Shown here piece after piece: positions 1 through 8,379 of a stretch of DNA of 64,000 nucleotides. Position numbers and translations under genes: made by a program. Below the pieces are notes generated by a model. That model ran no database searches. It saw only the letters and a program-made list of their open reading frames with translations, and was not told where the DNA came from. Numbering within the stretch: the first letter of the stretch is position 1; every line of letters starts with the position of its first letter. Source of the stretch: Nannocystis exedens (GTDB taxonomy: Bacteria > Myxococcota_A > Polyangia > Nannocystales > Nannocystaceae); the NCBI RefSeq assembly GCF_002343915.1, contig NZ_NETK01000001.1:3172001-3236000 (forward strand). The letters run 5' to 3'.

Positions 1-135
1 CCGCGGACCCGCGCCGATGAGCCGATGATTAAAAAAGCTTCGAGGCCGGGTGACGACCTGAAGCAGCGAACCCGAGCGGGCCGAGGGGATACGTCGCGTG
101 TGGATAGTGTGCGTGGCGCCGGCGCGACTCGGGCG

Positions 136-1464
136 TCACGGTCCCGCCGGGGTAGTCGCCGGTCGGCGCCGACCCGTCACGGCGCGCCGCACAATTTTTT
201 CCTTCTCGCCCTTCCCCGGCGGCTCGTCGGCCCGCCCCGCCCCGGGCTCGTCGAAGTCCGGGCCGAACACCTGCGCGCCCTCCTGGCGGATGGCCGCCGC
301 GATCGCCGGGATGTCGGCCTGGGTGAGCGTGGTGCCCTCGGCGATCGGCAGCGGAAAGTTCTTGGGCAGCCAGGTGCCGAACTCGAACTCGACGGCGGCG
401 AGCTCGGAGATCTCGCGGTCGCCGAGGCGATGGTCGATGACCAGCGGCAGCGGCGGCGGCTGGCCCTCGCAGGCCCTGCGGACCGCGGGGTCCTGGACCA
501 GCCAGGCCGGGATCGGCGACTCGGTATGGATATACCGCCGCGTCACCAGCGTGAAGTCGGGCATGCGCTTGCGCGAGTCCCACCACAGCCCGTCGACCGC
601 CTGCATCGCCGCCCGCGCGCCGTCCCTCGGCAGCGCCCCGAGGCGCCGCAGGGCCTCGCGGATCCACGCCTGCATCGCCACGTCGTACTCCTCGCGCGAG
701 CGGATCTCGCCGTCGAGGATCAGCCCGGCCGCGAGGTTGATGCCGAGCACGTTCGAGTACACGTCCTCGGGCGAGAACGACGACAGCCGCTCCGACACCC
801 CCGGCACGCTCTCGAAGCCGTACCACGTGACCACCTCGTGCCACGTCGAAATTTGATAGACCGCCCAGCTCGCCAGCGTCACCGCCGTCTTCCACCGGCC
901 GTGGCGCTCGAGCAGCCCGGGCGGCAGCGCCTTCACCACCACCCGCCGCTTCGTGCCCTCCTCCGGCCAATCGACGGTCGCCTCGTCCGGCAATCGTCGC
1001 ACCAGCTGCAGCGTCAAGAAGAGCGTGCGGTCGGCCGTGTCGCGCACGTGGGCGATGTCGAGGAAGCCGCCGCGGCAGGTGTACACGAGCCCGTTGCGCT
1101 CGCGCGTCGCGTCGCCCTTGTCGTAGCCGTGCGGCCCGATGTCCTCCGGCCCGCGGATGTTCTCGTTCTTGTACAGCGGCACCGGCACCGGCCCGACCTC
1201 CGCCCGCAGATCCTGGCCGAAAGCGCAGCACGGCCGGAGCTTCTGCGGCGGGTCGAACACCGGCACGCTGGCCGGGTCGAAGTCGGTCGCGACGTCGGCC
1301 GGGTCGTGCATCGCCCGCGCGACCTCGCGGCTGTCGACCACGAGCGGCGCCTTCCAGGTCGGCGCGCAGGCCGAGGCCGCGGCGACGAGCGGTGCCAGCA
1401 ATCGCCAGGCCACGCCGGGCCGGCGCGCTCCTCGTATGTCGGCATTCGCGTGTGCGCTCCGCAC
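136..1464 (-). CDS. DUF4056-family lipoprotein
   Basis: This is a predicted exported protein of about 442 residues that I assign to the DUF4056 family, whose function is unknown. The family signature is the block GGFLDIAHVRDTADR, near residue 130, with a Cys-rich stretch just before it (CCAFGQD, VYTCRGG). A second conserved area, ISTWHEVVTWYGFES, lies near residue 215. The N-terminus carries a hydrophobic stretch ending in ASAC, which fits a lipobox near residue 33. The listed start is GTG at 1464. An internal GTG just before AWRLLAPL would give a more normal signal peptide, so the start is uncertain. The tail is basic and low in complexity. It is divergent from the phosphodiesterase gene, leaving almost no intergenic space if the long start is used. 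Confidence 0.75.
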   Translation of the reverse strand: MRSAHANADIRGARRPGVAWRLLAPLVAAASACAPTWKAPLVVDSREVARAMHDPADVATDFDPASVPVFDPPQKLRPCCAFGQDLRAEVGPVPVPLYKNENIRGPEDIGPHGYDKGDATRERNGLVYTCRGGFLDIAHVRDTADRTLFLTLQLVRRLPDEATVDWPEEGTKRRVVVKALPPGLLERHGRWKTAVTLASWAVYQISTWHEVVTWYGFESVPGVSERLSSFSPEDVYSNVLGINLAAGLILDGEIRSREEYDVAMQAWIREALRRLGALPRDGARAAMQAVDGLWWDSRKRMPDFTLVTRRYIHTESPIPAWLVQDPAVRRACEGQPPPLPLVIDHRLGDREISELAAVEFEFGTWLPKNFPLPIAEGTTLTQADIPAIAAAIRQEGAQVFGPDFDEPGAGRADEPPGKGEKEKIVRRAVTGRRRPATTPAGP

Positions 1465-1485
1465 GGTCTATGCTCTGATCGCGAC

Positions 1486-3075
1486 ATGACCGTCCGGCAA
1501 TGCCTGGTGCTCCTCCTCGTCTGCAGCGCGCTCGGCCTGGGCGTCCCGCTGCTGCTGGGCGTCACCTATTCCGCGCGGCTCTCGTCGCACGACACCGGCT
1601 TCTTCGCGGTCCAGGTCGACGACGCGATCGCCGCGACCGAGCTGCCGCGTAGACCGCGCCGCAGCGTCCTGGTGGTGATCGACGGGCTCGGTCACGAGGC
1701 CGCGAAGGCGATGGGCGCGATCGCGCTCCTGCGCGAGCACGGCCAGTGTCGCAAGACCGCCGTCGGCATCCCGTCGATGTCGCGCCCGGTCTACGCCACG
1801 ATCTCCACCGGCCTCGAGCAGGACCGCACCGGCGCCCGCGGCAACGACGACGAGGCGCCGCTGTTCGCCCAGTCGGCGTGGGACCTGGCCCGCGCCGCCG
1901 GCCTGTCGGTCGCCGGCGTCAGCGAGGTGACGTGGTGGCAGCAGCTGTTCCCCGGCGGCTTCACCCGCTTCGAGGTCCTCCCGCTCGAGGCCGACTACTT
2001 CGCCGCCGTCCCGCCGGGCGACCTCCAGCTCGTCCACCCGCTCTACGTCGACGAGGCCGGCCACGAGTTCGGGTCCGCCTCGCGCGAGTACGCCGACGCG
2101 GTCGCGCGCGCCGATCGCGAGCTCACCGGCCTTTTGCGCACCCTCGACTTCGCGCAGGACCTGGTGATCGTCACCGCCGACCACGGGCACTCGCTACGCG
2201 GCGGCCACGGCGGCGCGCAGGAGCCGATCGCCAATGTCATGACCTGCCACGCGGGCCTCGGCGTCCGCCGCGACCCGGAGTACGGTCATTTGCGAATCAC
2301 CACAGTCGCCCCGTCGCTGGCGCTGCTGCTCGGCCTGCCGTTCCCGGCCCACATGCGCGCCGGCGACGACGACCTCGACGTCTTGTGGGACATCGCCGAC
2401 CCGGCCGTCTTCCCCGCGGCGTACCTCGCCGACCGCCGCGCCGCCGTCGAGCGGTTCCGCCGCGCCAACGAGGACGCCGTGCGCGCGTGGCTGCCGGACA
2501 GCCAGGGCAGCTGGGACGCCTTCTACGCGGCCCACCGCGCCCGCCACCGCAGCGGCGCGCGGGTGCTGGTCGCCGCGCTGGCGCTGGTGTGCCTGCTGCA
2601 GCTCCACCTCCACCGCCGGCGCGAGCAGCAGGGCGAGGCCCGCAGCGCCGCCCTGTTCGGGCTCGGCTTCGTCGCCATGTTCGGGGCCGTCACCTACGCC
2701 CTGCAGGTCGGCCTGCGCGGCAGCTTCGACCTCAGCTCGGTCGCCGGGCGCGGCGACTTCATCGGCTTCACCCTGACCATGGGCGTCTGCTGGACCGCCC
2801 TCGCGGCGCTGGTCCACTGGCTCTTGCGCCGCGATCGCTGCGCCCTGATGCTCGACCTCGCGGCGATCTTGCTGCTCGGCGCGGTGCTGGCCGCCGCCCA
2901 CCCGCTGGTGCTCGGCTGGCGCCTCGGCTTCCCGGTCCCCTCGCCCACGGTCTACTTCTTCCCCTACTTCGCCGCGCTCATGTTCCCCGCGGTCGCCGGC
3001 GTCGCCCTCGTCGTCGCCGCCGTGTTCGGCCTGCGCCCGCTCCGCCGCCGCTCGGACATGATCGCCAGGACATGA
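1486..3075 (+). CDS. membrane-anchored alkaline-phosphatase-superfamily hydrolase
   Basis: This protein of about 529 residues resembles the type I phosphodiesterase/nucleotide pyrophosphatase and sulfatase superfamily. It opens with a membrane segment (residues about 5-27). The metal-site motif VVIDGLGHEA follows near residue 63, then a nucleophile region around MSRPVYATISTG, and the second metal motif TADHGH near residue 240. The C-terminal 180 residues form about four or five membrane helices. Substrate and acceptor cannot be read from the sequence. The frame is open far upstream, but the ATG at 1486 is chosen because everything before it is antisense to the DUF4056 gene. The stop codon lies inside the first unit of a 14-bp repeat array and the gene converges on crtC. 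Confidence 0.75.
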   Translation: MTVRQCLVLLLVCSALGLGVPLLLGVTYSARLSSHDTGFFAVQVDDAIAATELPRRPRRSVLVVIDGLGHEAAKAMGAIALLREHGQCRKTAVGIPSMSRPVYATISTGLEQDRTGARGNDDEAPLFAQSAWDLARAAGLSVAGVSEVTWWQQLFPGGFTRFEVLPLEADYFAAVPPGDLQLVHPLYVDEAGHEFGSASREYADAVARADRELTGLLRTLDFAQDLVIVTADHGHSLRGGHGGAQEPIANVMTCHAGLGVRRDPEYGHLRITTVAPSLALLLGLPFPAHMRAGDDDLDVLWDIADPAVFPAAYLADRRAAVERFRRANEDAVRAWLPDSQGSWDAFYAAHRARHRSGARVLVAALALVCLLQLHLHRRREQQGEARSAALFGLGFVAMFGAVTYALQVGLRGSFDLSSVAGRGDFIGFTLTMGVCWTALAALVHWLLRRDRCALMLDLAAILLLGAVLAAAHPLVLGWRLGFPVPSPTVYFFPYFAALMFPAVAGVALVVAAVFGLRPLRRRSDMIART

Positions 3076-3122
3076 CTCGAGGGGCATGCCCGATCGGTCA
3101 TACCCTTGAGGACATGTCCTTC
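3071..3122. repeat. 14-bp palindromic tandem array (4 units)
   Basis: CAT(G/A) occurs at 3071, 3085, 3099 and 3113, so the period is exactly 14. The last unit contains GAGGACATGTCCTTC. The array fills the gap between two convergent genes and contains both of their stop codons. It could act as a two-way terminator, but no T-run is present. Confidence 0.85.
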
Positions 3123-4059
3123 AGCTCACCCGGCGGATCCGGAACGGCAGCATCGTCTGGACCAGCGGCGAGCAGAAGCGCGACAGCGACAGCGACTCGT
3201 GGACCGCCCGCACCGGCACCTCGCCGACGCGGGTGGCGACCTGGGTGCGCGCGTAGAACGGCGTGTCCTCGAGCGTGCGGATCACCGTGGCCGGGGCGCC
3301 GTCGGTCCGGGTGGAGCGGGGGATCCACCAGCGCGTGCGGCCGAGCTGCATCGCGTGCGCGGCGGCGAGCGGCTCGACGCCGCCGTCGGCGTGGAACACC
3401 CGCCCGAGCTGCAGCTGGCTGCCGTCGCGGCGGTGGGCGTCGTACAGCACCACCGTGCGGTCGGACAGCGCCGCGCGCGACCAGCTCCAGTCGAAGAAGG
3501 CCGCCTCGAGCGGCTCCTCGCCGAAGTTCGCGTCGTGGTAGCCGGTCCCGCGCAGCGTCAGCGCCGGGGCCGACAGCTCGGCCACCACGTGCGCGTGCGG
3601 GGCCGCGGGGAACCACGTGTGGCGGCCGCGGGCGTCGAGCACCTCCGGGCGGTCGGGGAACGCCGACGGGTACAGGCGCACCGTCCCGGTCACCCGCTGG
3701 CCGAGCACCGCCGTGCGCTCGTCGAAGCGGATCACCAGGCAGTCGCCCTCCCAGGCCATCGAGCTGCGGCCGACCTGCAGCCGGTCCGGCCCGCGCTCGA
3801 CCTCGCTGGCGCCGTACTCGGTGAACACCCACGCGTCGATCCCGGGCCCGTAGAGCGCGACGTTGATCGCGCAGTGGGCCATCGGGTCGGCCGCCCCGGC
3901 CGGCGCCTTGGCGCGGGCTCTGGCGTAGTACGGCGAGAACACGCTGCCGACGAAGGCGATGATCGTCAGCCCGTGGCGGCCGTCGTCGCTGAGCGCGTCG
4001 AGGTACCACCAGCCGTAGCCGCCCGGAGGGACCACCCGGTCGAACAGAGGCCCGCGCAC
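3121..4059 (-). CDS. crtC: carotenoid 1,2-hydratase
   Basis: CrtC adds water across the terminal 1,2 double bond of acyclic or monocyclic carotenoids, giving the tertiary 1-hydroxyl group. The protein of about 312 residues matches hydroxyneurosporene synthase: GGYGWWYLDALSDDG near the N-terminus, then FVGSVFSPYY, a central HTWFP block and the pair GTGYHDANFG / FDWSWSRA. The GTG start at 4059 is chosen because the conserved N-terminal strand PLFDRVVPPGGYGWW begins right after it. The start lies inside the 3' end of crtD, an overlap of 94 bases, so the two are very likely co-transcribed and translationally coupled. The stop lies in the 14-bp repeat array. The length is close to the short bacterial CrtC forms. 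Confidence in the family is high; the exact substrate is inferred. Confidence 0.88.
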   Translation of the reverse strand: MRGPLFDRVVPPGGYGWWYLDALSDDGRHGLTIIAFVGSVFSPYYARARAKAPAGAADPMAHCAINVALYGPGIDAWVFTEYGASEVERGPDRLQVGRSSMAWEGDCLVIRFDERTAVLGQRVTGTVRLYPSAFPDRPEVLDARGRHTWFPAAPHAHVVAELSAPALTLRGTGYHDANFGEEPLEAAFFDWSWSRAALSDRTVVLYDAHRRDGSQLQLGRVFHADGGVEPLAAAHAMQLGRTRWWIPRSTRTDGAPATVIRTLEDTPFYARTQVATRVGEVPVRAVHESLSLSRFCSPLVQTMLPFRIRRVS

Positions 4060-5531
4060 GCCGACGCCGCGGCGAACCGGCCGCTCAGCGTCGCCATCGG
4101 CACCCCCGCCCCCGGATGCACGCTGCCCCCGGCCACGTACAGCCCCGGCAGCTTCGTGGTCGCCGTCGGCCGCCCCAGCGCGTCCAGCAGGCCCCGCGTC
4201 GCCGTCCCGTACAGCCCCCCGCCCGAGCCGGGGAACCTCGCCGCGAAGTCGTCGGGCGTCGTCACCCGCGGCGGCTCCGCCGGCGCCATCGACAGCCCGC
4301 AGCGCTCGATCACTCGCCATGTCGCTCGTTCGCATGCCTCGATCTCCCTCGCCGTGAGCCACCCTTCGCCGCCGCGCGGCGGCGCGTTCACCAGGACGAA
4401 CAGGCGCTCCGGGCCGGCCGGCGCGGGATCGGCCTGGCGATCCGGCGCACACACGTAGACGGTCGGCTCGGCCGGCAGCGCCCCGCGGTCCATCAGGGCC
4501 GCGAACTCGGCCGCGTAGTCCCGCGAGAACAGTACGTTGTGATAGGCCAGCGGCCAGCCCTCGGTTCGGCCGCGCAGGCACCACGTCACCGCCGACAGCG
4601 AGCGGCGGGCCTTCGGCGGCGCCTTCACGGCCCGGGCCGCCGCCGGGCCGAGCAGCCCGCCGCCCAGCGCCGCCAGGTCGCCGGCGAAGATCACCGCGTC
4701 GGCCGGCACGCGCTCCCCGGACGCCAGCCGGACCGCCCGCACCCGCGAGTCGGCCTCGATCGCGGCGACCTCGGCCCCGCAGCGGATCTCCGCCCCGTGG
4801 CGGCGGGCCAGCGCGGCGATCGCCCCGGTCAGCGCCGCCATCCCGCCGGCGGGCGCCCACACGCCGGCCTGCTCGACATGGGCGATCAGGTTGAGCGTGG
4901 CCGGGGCCTCGAACGGGCTCGAGCCGTAGTAGGTCGCGTAGCGGCCGAACAGCTGGCGCAGCCGCGGGTCCTGGAAGAAATCGCCGAGGGCCTTCCACAT
5001 CGTCCGGTGGAAGTCGAGGCCGAGGGCGCCCGGCAGCCCGCGGAGGCCGAGCGAGCCGACCAGGGTGGCCAACGTCGGCTGCGCCGTGCGGATGAACGGA
5101 CCCTGGACTTTCTGGTAGATCGCCTCTGTGTGGCGGCAGAACGCGAGGTACCCGGAGGCATCGGCCGCCGAGGCGAAGCGGGTGATGGCCGCCGCCGTGG
5201 CCTCGCGGTCGGCGTACAGGTCGAGCCGCTCGCCGTCCTGCCACGCGTGCCGCGCCAGCACCGTCAAGGGTTGCAGCGCCACGTGCTCCGCCAGCGCCGC
5301 GTCCGCATCGGCGAACAGCGCCTCGAACACCCAGCGCATCGTCAGCACGGTCGGCCCTGCGTCGATCGGCTGGCCTCCGACCCGCTCCTGGCGCACCTTG
5401 CCGCCGACCTCCGGCCCGCGCTCGAGGAGCAGCACCGTGGCCCCGCGGCGGGCGCAATCCAGGGCCGCCGCCAGACCTCCGGCCCCGCCGCCGATCACCA
5501 CTACGCGGGGGTTGTGCTTCGCCACCACCAT
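3966..5531 (-). CDS. crtD: carotenoid 3,4-desaturase (CrtD-type)
   Basis: This FAD-dependent desaturase of the CrtI/CrtD family has about 521 residues. The dinucleotide-binding motif VIGGGAGGLAAALDCARRG starts near residue 11, and the C-terminal family motif LYVAGGSVHPGAGVPMATLSG lies near residue 475. CrtD enzymes introduce the 3,4 double bond next to a 1-hydroxyl or 1-methoxyl group, so it would act together with crtC just downstream. The ATG at 5531 directly precedes the FAD motif. An in-frame ATG at 5597 would add 22 poorly conserved residues. The last 27 or so residues read through the start of crtC and look unlike the family. It could also be a generic phytoene-desaturase relative, but adjacency to crtC favours CrtD. 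Confidence 0.85.
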   Translation of the reverse strand: MVVAKHNPRVVVIGGGAGGLAAALDCARRGATVLLLERGPEVGGKVRQERVGGQPIDAGPTVLTMRWVFEALFADADAALAEHVALQPLTVLARHAWQDGERLDLYADREATAAAITRFASAADASGYLAFCRHTEAIYQKVQGPFIRTAQPTLATLVGSLGLRGLPGALGLDFHRTMWKALGDFFQDPRLRQLFGRYATYYGSSPFEAPATLNLIAHVEQAGVWAPAGGMAALTGAIAALARRHGAEIRCGAEVAAIEADSRVRAVRLASGERVPADAVIFAGDLAALGGGLLGPAAARAVKAPPKARRSLSAVTWCLRGRTEGWPLAYHNVLFSRDYAAEFAALMDRGALPAEPTVYVCAPDRQADPAPAGPERLFVLVNAPPRGGEGWLTAREIEACERATWRVIERCGLSMAPAEPPRVTTPDDFAARFPGSGGGLYGTATRGLLDALGRPTATTKLPGLYVAGGSVHPGAGVPMATLSGRFAAASACAGLCSTGWSLRAATAGGTSTRSATTAATG

Positions 5532-5677
5532 GACTGTCGCCAAATTATCGCGACCACTCCAGGTTTCAAGTCTTTGTCCAAAGATTGGTCGTTTCATTGA
5601 CAATCCTTGAACACGCAGGCACACTTTTGCGCCTATCACTGATCTGTAGGCGGCCCTGGGGGGGCTGAGCAGCGGCC
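5532..5677. promoter_or_regulatory. divergent crtD/crtE promoter region
   Basis: These 146 bases separate the divergent crtDC and crtE groups and are clearly more AT-rich than the surroundings. A perfect TTGACA lies at 5597-5602 on the plus strand, but no good -10 box follows at 16-18 bases. The hexamer GTTTCA occurs twice, at 5563-5568 and 5591-5596. On the minus strand these read TGAAAC, like an extracytoplasmic sigma factor -35 element. Light- or stress-controlled sigma factors drive carotenoid genes in other myxobacteria, so this is a reasonable place to look. No operator is claimed. Confidence 0.35.
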
Positions 5678-6559
5678 ATGGAGTCCCGACGGCGCATCGA
5701 CCGAGCCCTGAAGAGCTGCCTCGACCAGGCGACCGCCGCTCCCTGTCCGCCGCGGCTGGGGGACGCGATGCGTCATGCCGTCTTCCCGGGCGGGGCGCGA
5801 TTTCGTCCCGAGTTCTGTTTGGCGGTGGCCGAGGCATGCGGCGGCGCGCACCCGGCCCTGGCGGACGCGGCCGCGGCGGCGATCGAGCTGCTGCACTGCG
5901 CCTCGCTGGTCTACGACGATTTGCCGTGCTTCGACGACGCGGCCGTGCGGCGCGGCCATCCCACCGTGCACGCCGCGTTCGGCGAGGAGCTGGCGATCCT
6001 GGCCGGCAACGCCCTCATCGTCCTCGCCTTCGACGCCCTCGCGCGGGCCGGCGGCCCGCACCCGCACCTCTTGCCCGGGCTCTTGCGGGTGGTCGCGCGC
6101 GGCGTCGGCGGGCCCTCGGGCATCGTCGCCGGCCAGGGTTGGGAGTCGGAGGCCGGCCTCGACGACCTCGGCCGCTACCACCGGGCCAAGACCGGCGCTC
6201 TGTTCGAGGCGGCCGTCATCGCCGGGGCCATGACCGGCGGCGGCGATCCTTTGCAGTGGACCGGGCTCGGCTATCGGCTCGGCGAGGCCTACCAGATCGC
6301 CGACGACATCCGCGACGCCTACGGTCGGCCCGAGCTGCTCGGCAAGCCGGTCGGCCAGGACCGCGCGCATCACCGGCCCTCCGCCGTGCGCGAGCTGGGC
6401 CTCGACGGCGCCACCGGCCACCTCAACGAGCTCGTCGACCAGGCGGCCGGCCGGATCCCCGCCTGTGCCGGCCGCAACGACCTCCTCGCCCACCTCCGCC
6501 GCTGGTCCGAGCAGCTCCTCGCCGCCCCGCCCCCCCTCGCCGCCAGCCTCCACTCGTGA
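5678..6559 (+). CDS. crtE: geranylgeranyl diphosphate synthase
   Basis: This polyprenyl synthetase of 293 residues makes the C20 precursor for carotenoids from farnesyl or dimethylallyl diphosphate and isopentenyl diphosphate. The first Asp-rich motif is DDLPCFDDAAVRRGHPT near residue 79, and the second reads DDIRDAYG near residue 212, where most relatives have DDILD. The segment HCASLVYDDLPCFDD is typical of the CrtE subgroup. FGEELAILAGNAL follows in the expected place. It is divergent from crtD and upstream of the methyltransferase and crtU. The 850-base gap before the next gene is filled by a minisatellite. Confidence 0.88.
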   Translation: MESRRRIDRALKSCLDQATAAPCPPRLGDAMRHAVFPGGARFRPEFCLAVAEACGGAHPALADAAAAAIELLHCASLVYDDLPCFDDAAVRRGHPTVHAAFGEELAILAGNALIVLAFDALARAGGPHPHLLPGLLRVVARGVGGPSGIVAGQGWESEAGLDDLGRYHRAKTGALFEAAVIAGAMTGGGDPLQWTGLGYRLGEAYQIADDIRDAYGRPELLGKPVGQDRAHHRPSAVRELGLDGATGHLNELVDQAAGRIPACAGRNDLLAHLRRWSEQLLAAPPPLAASLHS

Positions 6560-6654
6560 CCGGCGCCCACCGTACAAATCGGCGCCTCCGGCCTCGCCCT
6601 GCCGTGGATCGCCCCTCGTGTGCCGACCGGCCGACCACCCTGAAGTTTGCGCCG

Positions 6655-7204
6655 ACCGCCGCCCTCGGTCCTCGCACGTGCCCGCGGCCGACCGTGCGGC
6701 GACCTGAGCCGTCCCCGACCGCCGCCCTCGGTCCTCGCCCGGCCCGGCTCGCCCCACGCGCGTGCCCGCGGCCGACCGTGCGGCGACTTGCGCCGACCGC
6801 CGCCCTCGGTCCTCGCCCCGCCCGGCTCGCCCCTCGCGCGTGCCCGCGGCCGACCGCCCGGCGACTTGCGCCGACCGCCGCCCTCGGTCCTCGCCCCGCC
6901 CGGCTCGCCCCTCGCGCGTGCCCGCGGCCGACCGCCGCCCTCGGTCCTCGCCCCGCCCGGCTCGCCCCTCGCGCGTGCCCGCGGCCGACCGCCGCCTTCG
7001 GTCCTCGCCCCGCCCGGCTCGCCCCTCGCGCGTGCCCGCGGCCGACCGCCGCCTTCGGTCCTCGGCCGGCCCGACTCGCCCCTTGCACGTGTCCGCGGCC
7101 GACCGCCCGGCGACCTGCGCCGACCGCCGCCCTCGGTCCTCGCCCGGCCCCGCTCGCCCCTCGCGCGTGCCCGCGGCCGACCGCCCGGCGACCTGCGCCG
7201 TCCC
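6655..7204. repeat. GC-rich minisatellite, 57/78-bp units
   Basis: The core GCC(C/T)TCGGTCCTCG begins at 6661, 6724, 6802, 6880, 6937, 6994, 7051 and 7129. The spacings are 63, 78, 78, 57, 57, 57 and 78. The long unit equals the short one plus a 21-base insert, GACCGCCCGGCGACTTGCGCC-like. All spacings are multiples of three and the units contain no stop in several frames. One open frame runs straight into the methyltransferase and would encode a Pro/Arg/Ser-rich 19- or 26-residue repeat. I regard it as non-coding or an unconfirmed N-terminal extension. Confidence 0.8.
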
Positions 7205-7409
7205 CCTGCTTCCGCGTCCGCCCTGCGACCCATCGCGCCGCCTCGGCCGCGGCGCAGCGGCTGCGCCGTCGCCGGTCACCCGGCCCCGCACCTGCATTCC
7301 GGCCACCCCGGTCCGGCGAGGCCGCCGGCCTCGATCCCCGGCCCGCGCATTCGCCCTCGCTCGCGCCCGATCCTCGCGCGAGACTCTCGACCTCACCCGA
7401 GCCCACGCC

Positions 7410-8132
7410 ATGACTCGACCGCCGCCGACCCTGCGCGCGCAGAAGCAGGCCGTCCCCCACGCCTTCGACCGCGTCGCCGCCCGCTACGACCTCCTCACCG
7501 GCATGAACCCCGGCTACCACCGGCACCTCGAGCGCAGCGCCGAGCGCATGCGGATGCCGGAGGATGCTGACCTTTTGGACCTGTGCTGTGGGACAGGTCT
7601 CTCCACCCTCGCGCTGGTGCGCACCTACCCGCGCGCGCGGATCACCGGCCTCGACGCCTCGGTCGGCATGCTCGACCAGGCCCGCAAGAAGCGCGAGCTC
7701 ACCGGCGTCCGCTTCCTGCAGGGCGACGCCATGGATCCGGCCACGTACGGCGCGACGGGGCCGTTCGACGGCATCTTGATGGCGTACGGGATCCGCAACA
7801 TGCCGGACCCGGACCTGTGTCTGCGCCGCCTCTTGCCGCTGCTCAAGCCCGGCGGCGTAATCTGCTTCCACGAGTACAGCGTGCGCGACTCGCTGCGGGC
7901 CCACCTGGTGTGGAACGCGGTGTGCCTCGGCATCATCATCCCCGCCGGCCTCGTCACCTCGCCGGGCTCGAACATCTACCGCTACCTGCGCCGCAGCGTG
8001 AACGCCTTCGACGGCGCCGCCGCCTTCCAGCGCCGCCTGCAGGCGGCCGGCTTCTGCGACACCCAGGAGGCCACCATGGACGGCTGGCAGGAGGGCATCG
8101 TCCACACCTTCCTGGCCCGGCGCCCCGCCTGA
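7410..8132 (+). CDS. UbiE/COQ5-type SAM-dependent methyltransferase
   Basis: This class I methyltransferase of about 240 residues has motif I LLDLCCGTGLST near residue 52, followed by ITGLDASVGML (the acidic residue binding the ribose) and LLKPGGVICFHEY (motif III region). The opening AFDRVAARYDLLTGMNPG is the UbiE/COQ5 pattern. True UbiE methylates quinone precursors. Because this gene lies between crtE and crtU, a role in carotenoid or tail-group modification is possible, but this is inference. The ATG at 7410 is chosen as the first Met before the conserved domain. The open frame continues upstream through the minisatellite, so a longer form cannot be excluded. A 14-bp repeat-like stretch falls exactly on motif I (7566-7607). 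Confidence 0.75.
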   Translation: MTRPPPTLRAQKQAVPHAFDRVAARYDLLTGMNPGYHRHLERSAERMRMPEDADLLDLCCGTGLSTLALVRTYPRARITGLDASVGMLDQARKKRELTGVRFLQGDAMDPATYGATGPFDGILMAYGIRNMPDPDLCLRRLLPLLKPGGVICFHEYSVRDSLRAHLVWNAVCLGIIIPAGLVTSPGSNIYRYLRRSVNAFDGAAAFQRRLQAAGFCDTQEATMDGWQEGIVHTFLARRPA

Positions 8133-8193
8133 GCCATACCTGAGCGCGGCCGCCTCTTCGCGGGCGCGGGAGCGCCCCGACGCGGGCGCCCCA

Positions 8194-8312
8194 CCTGTCC
8201 CTCAGGACATCCTCCGCCTCCCATCACCTGTCCCCGAGGACACACGCGACCGACACCTCCGCCCCGCATCACCTGTCCCCGGGGACATTCATCGTCCCTG
8301 TCCCGAGAGACA
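8194..8312. repeat. interrupted 14-bp palindromic array
   Basis: Units CCTGTCC...GGACA start at 8194, 8227 and 8272, each followed by one looser unit, and a further TGTCCCGAGAGACA ends the block. Spacings between the strong units are 33 and 45, so this copy is degenerate. It fills the gap between the methyltransferase and crtU. The hairpin CTGTCCCCGGGGACA at 8273 is perfect. Confidence 0.7.
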
Positions 8313-8379
8313 CCTCTACCAACGCCGCGCCGCGGCCTCGCCGCCGAGGCACGGCGCATCGCCCCCACCTCGTCACGCC

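Noticed and set aside
25..1485. Long open plus-strand frame running into the phosphodiesterase
   Set aside because: It is antisense to the DUF4056 gene, Arg/Asp/His-rich and without domains; the real start is the ATG at 1486.
5597..5602. Confident sigma-70 promoter for crtE
   Set aside because: TTGACA is perfect, but no -10-like hexamer occurs at 16-18 bases.
7566..7607. 14-bp units in the methyltransferase motif I as an inserted repeat
   Set aside because: The residues LLDLCCGTG are demanded by the protein family, so resemblance may be coincidental here; used only as a pairing example.
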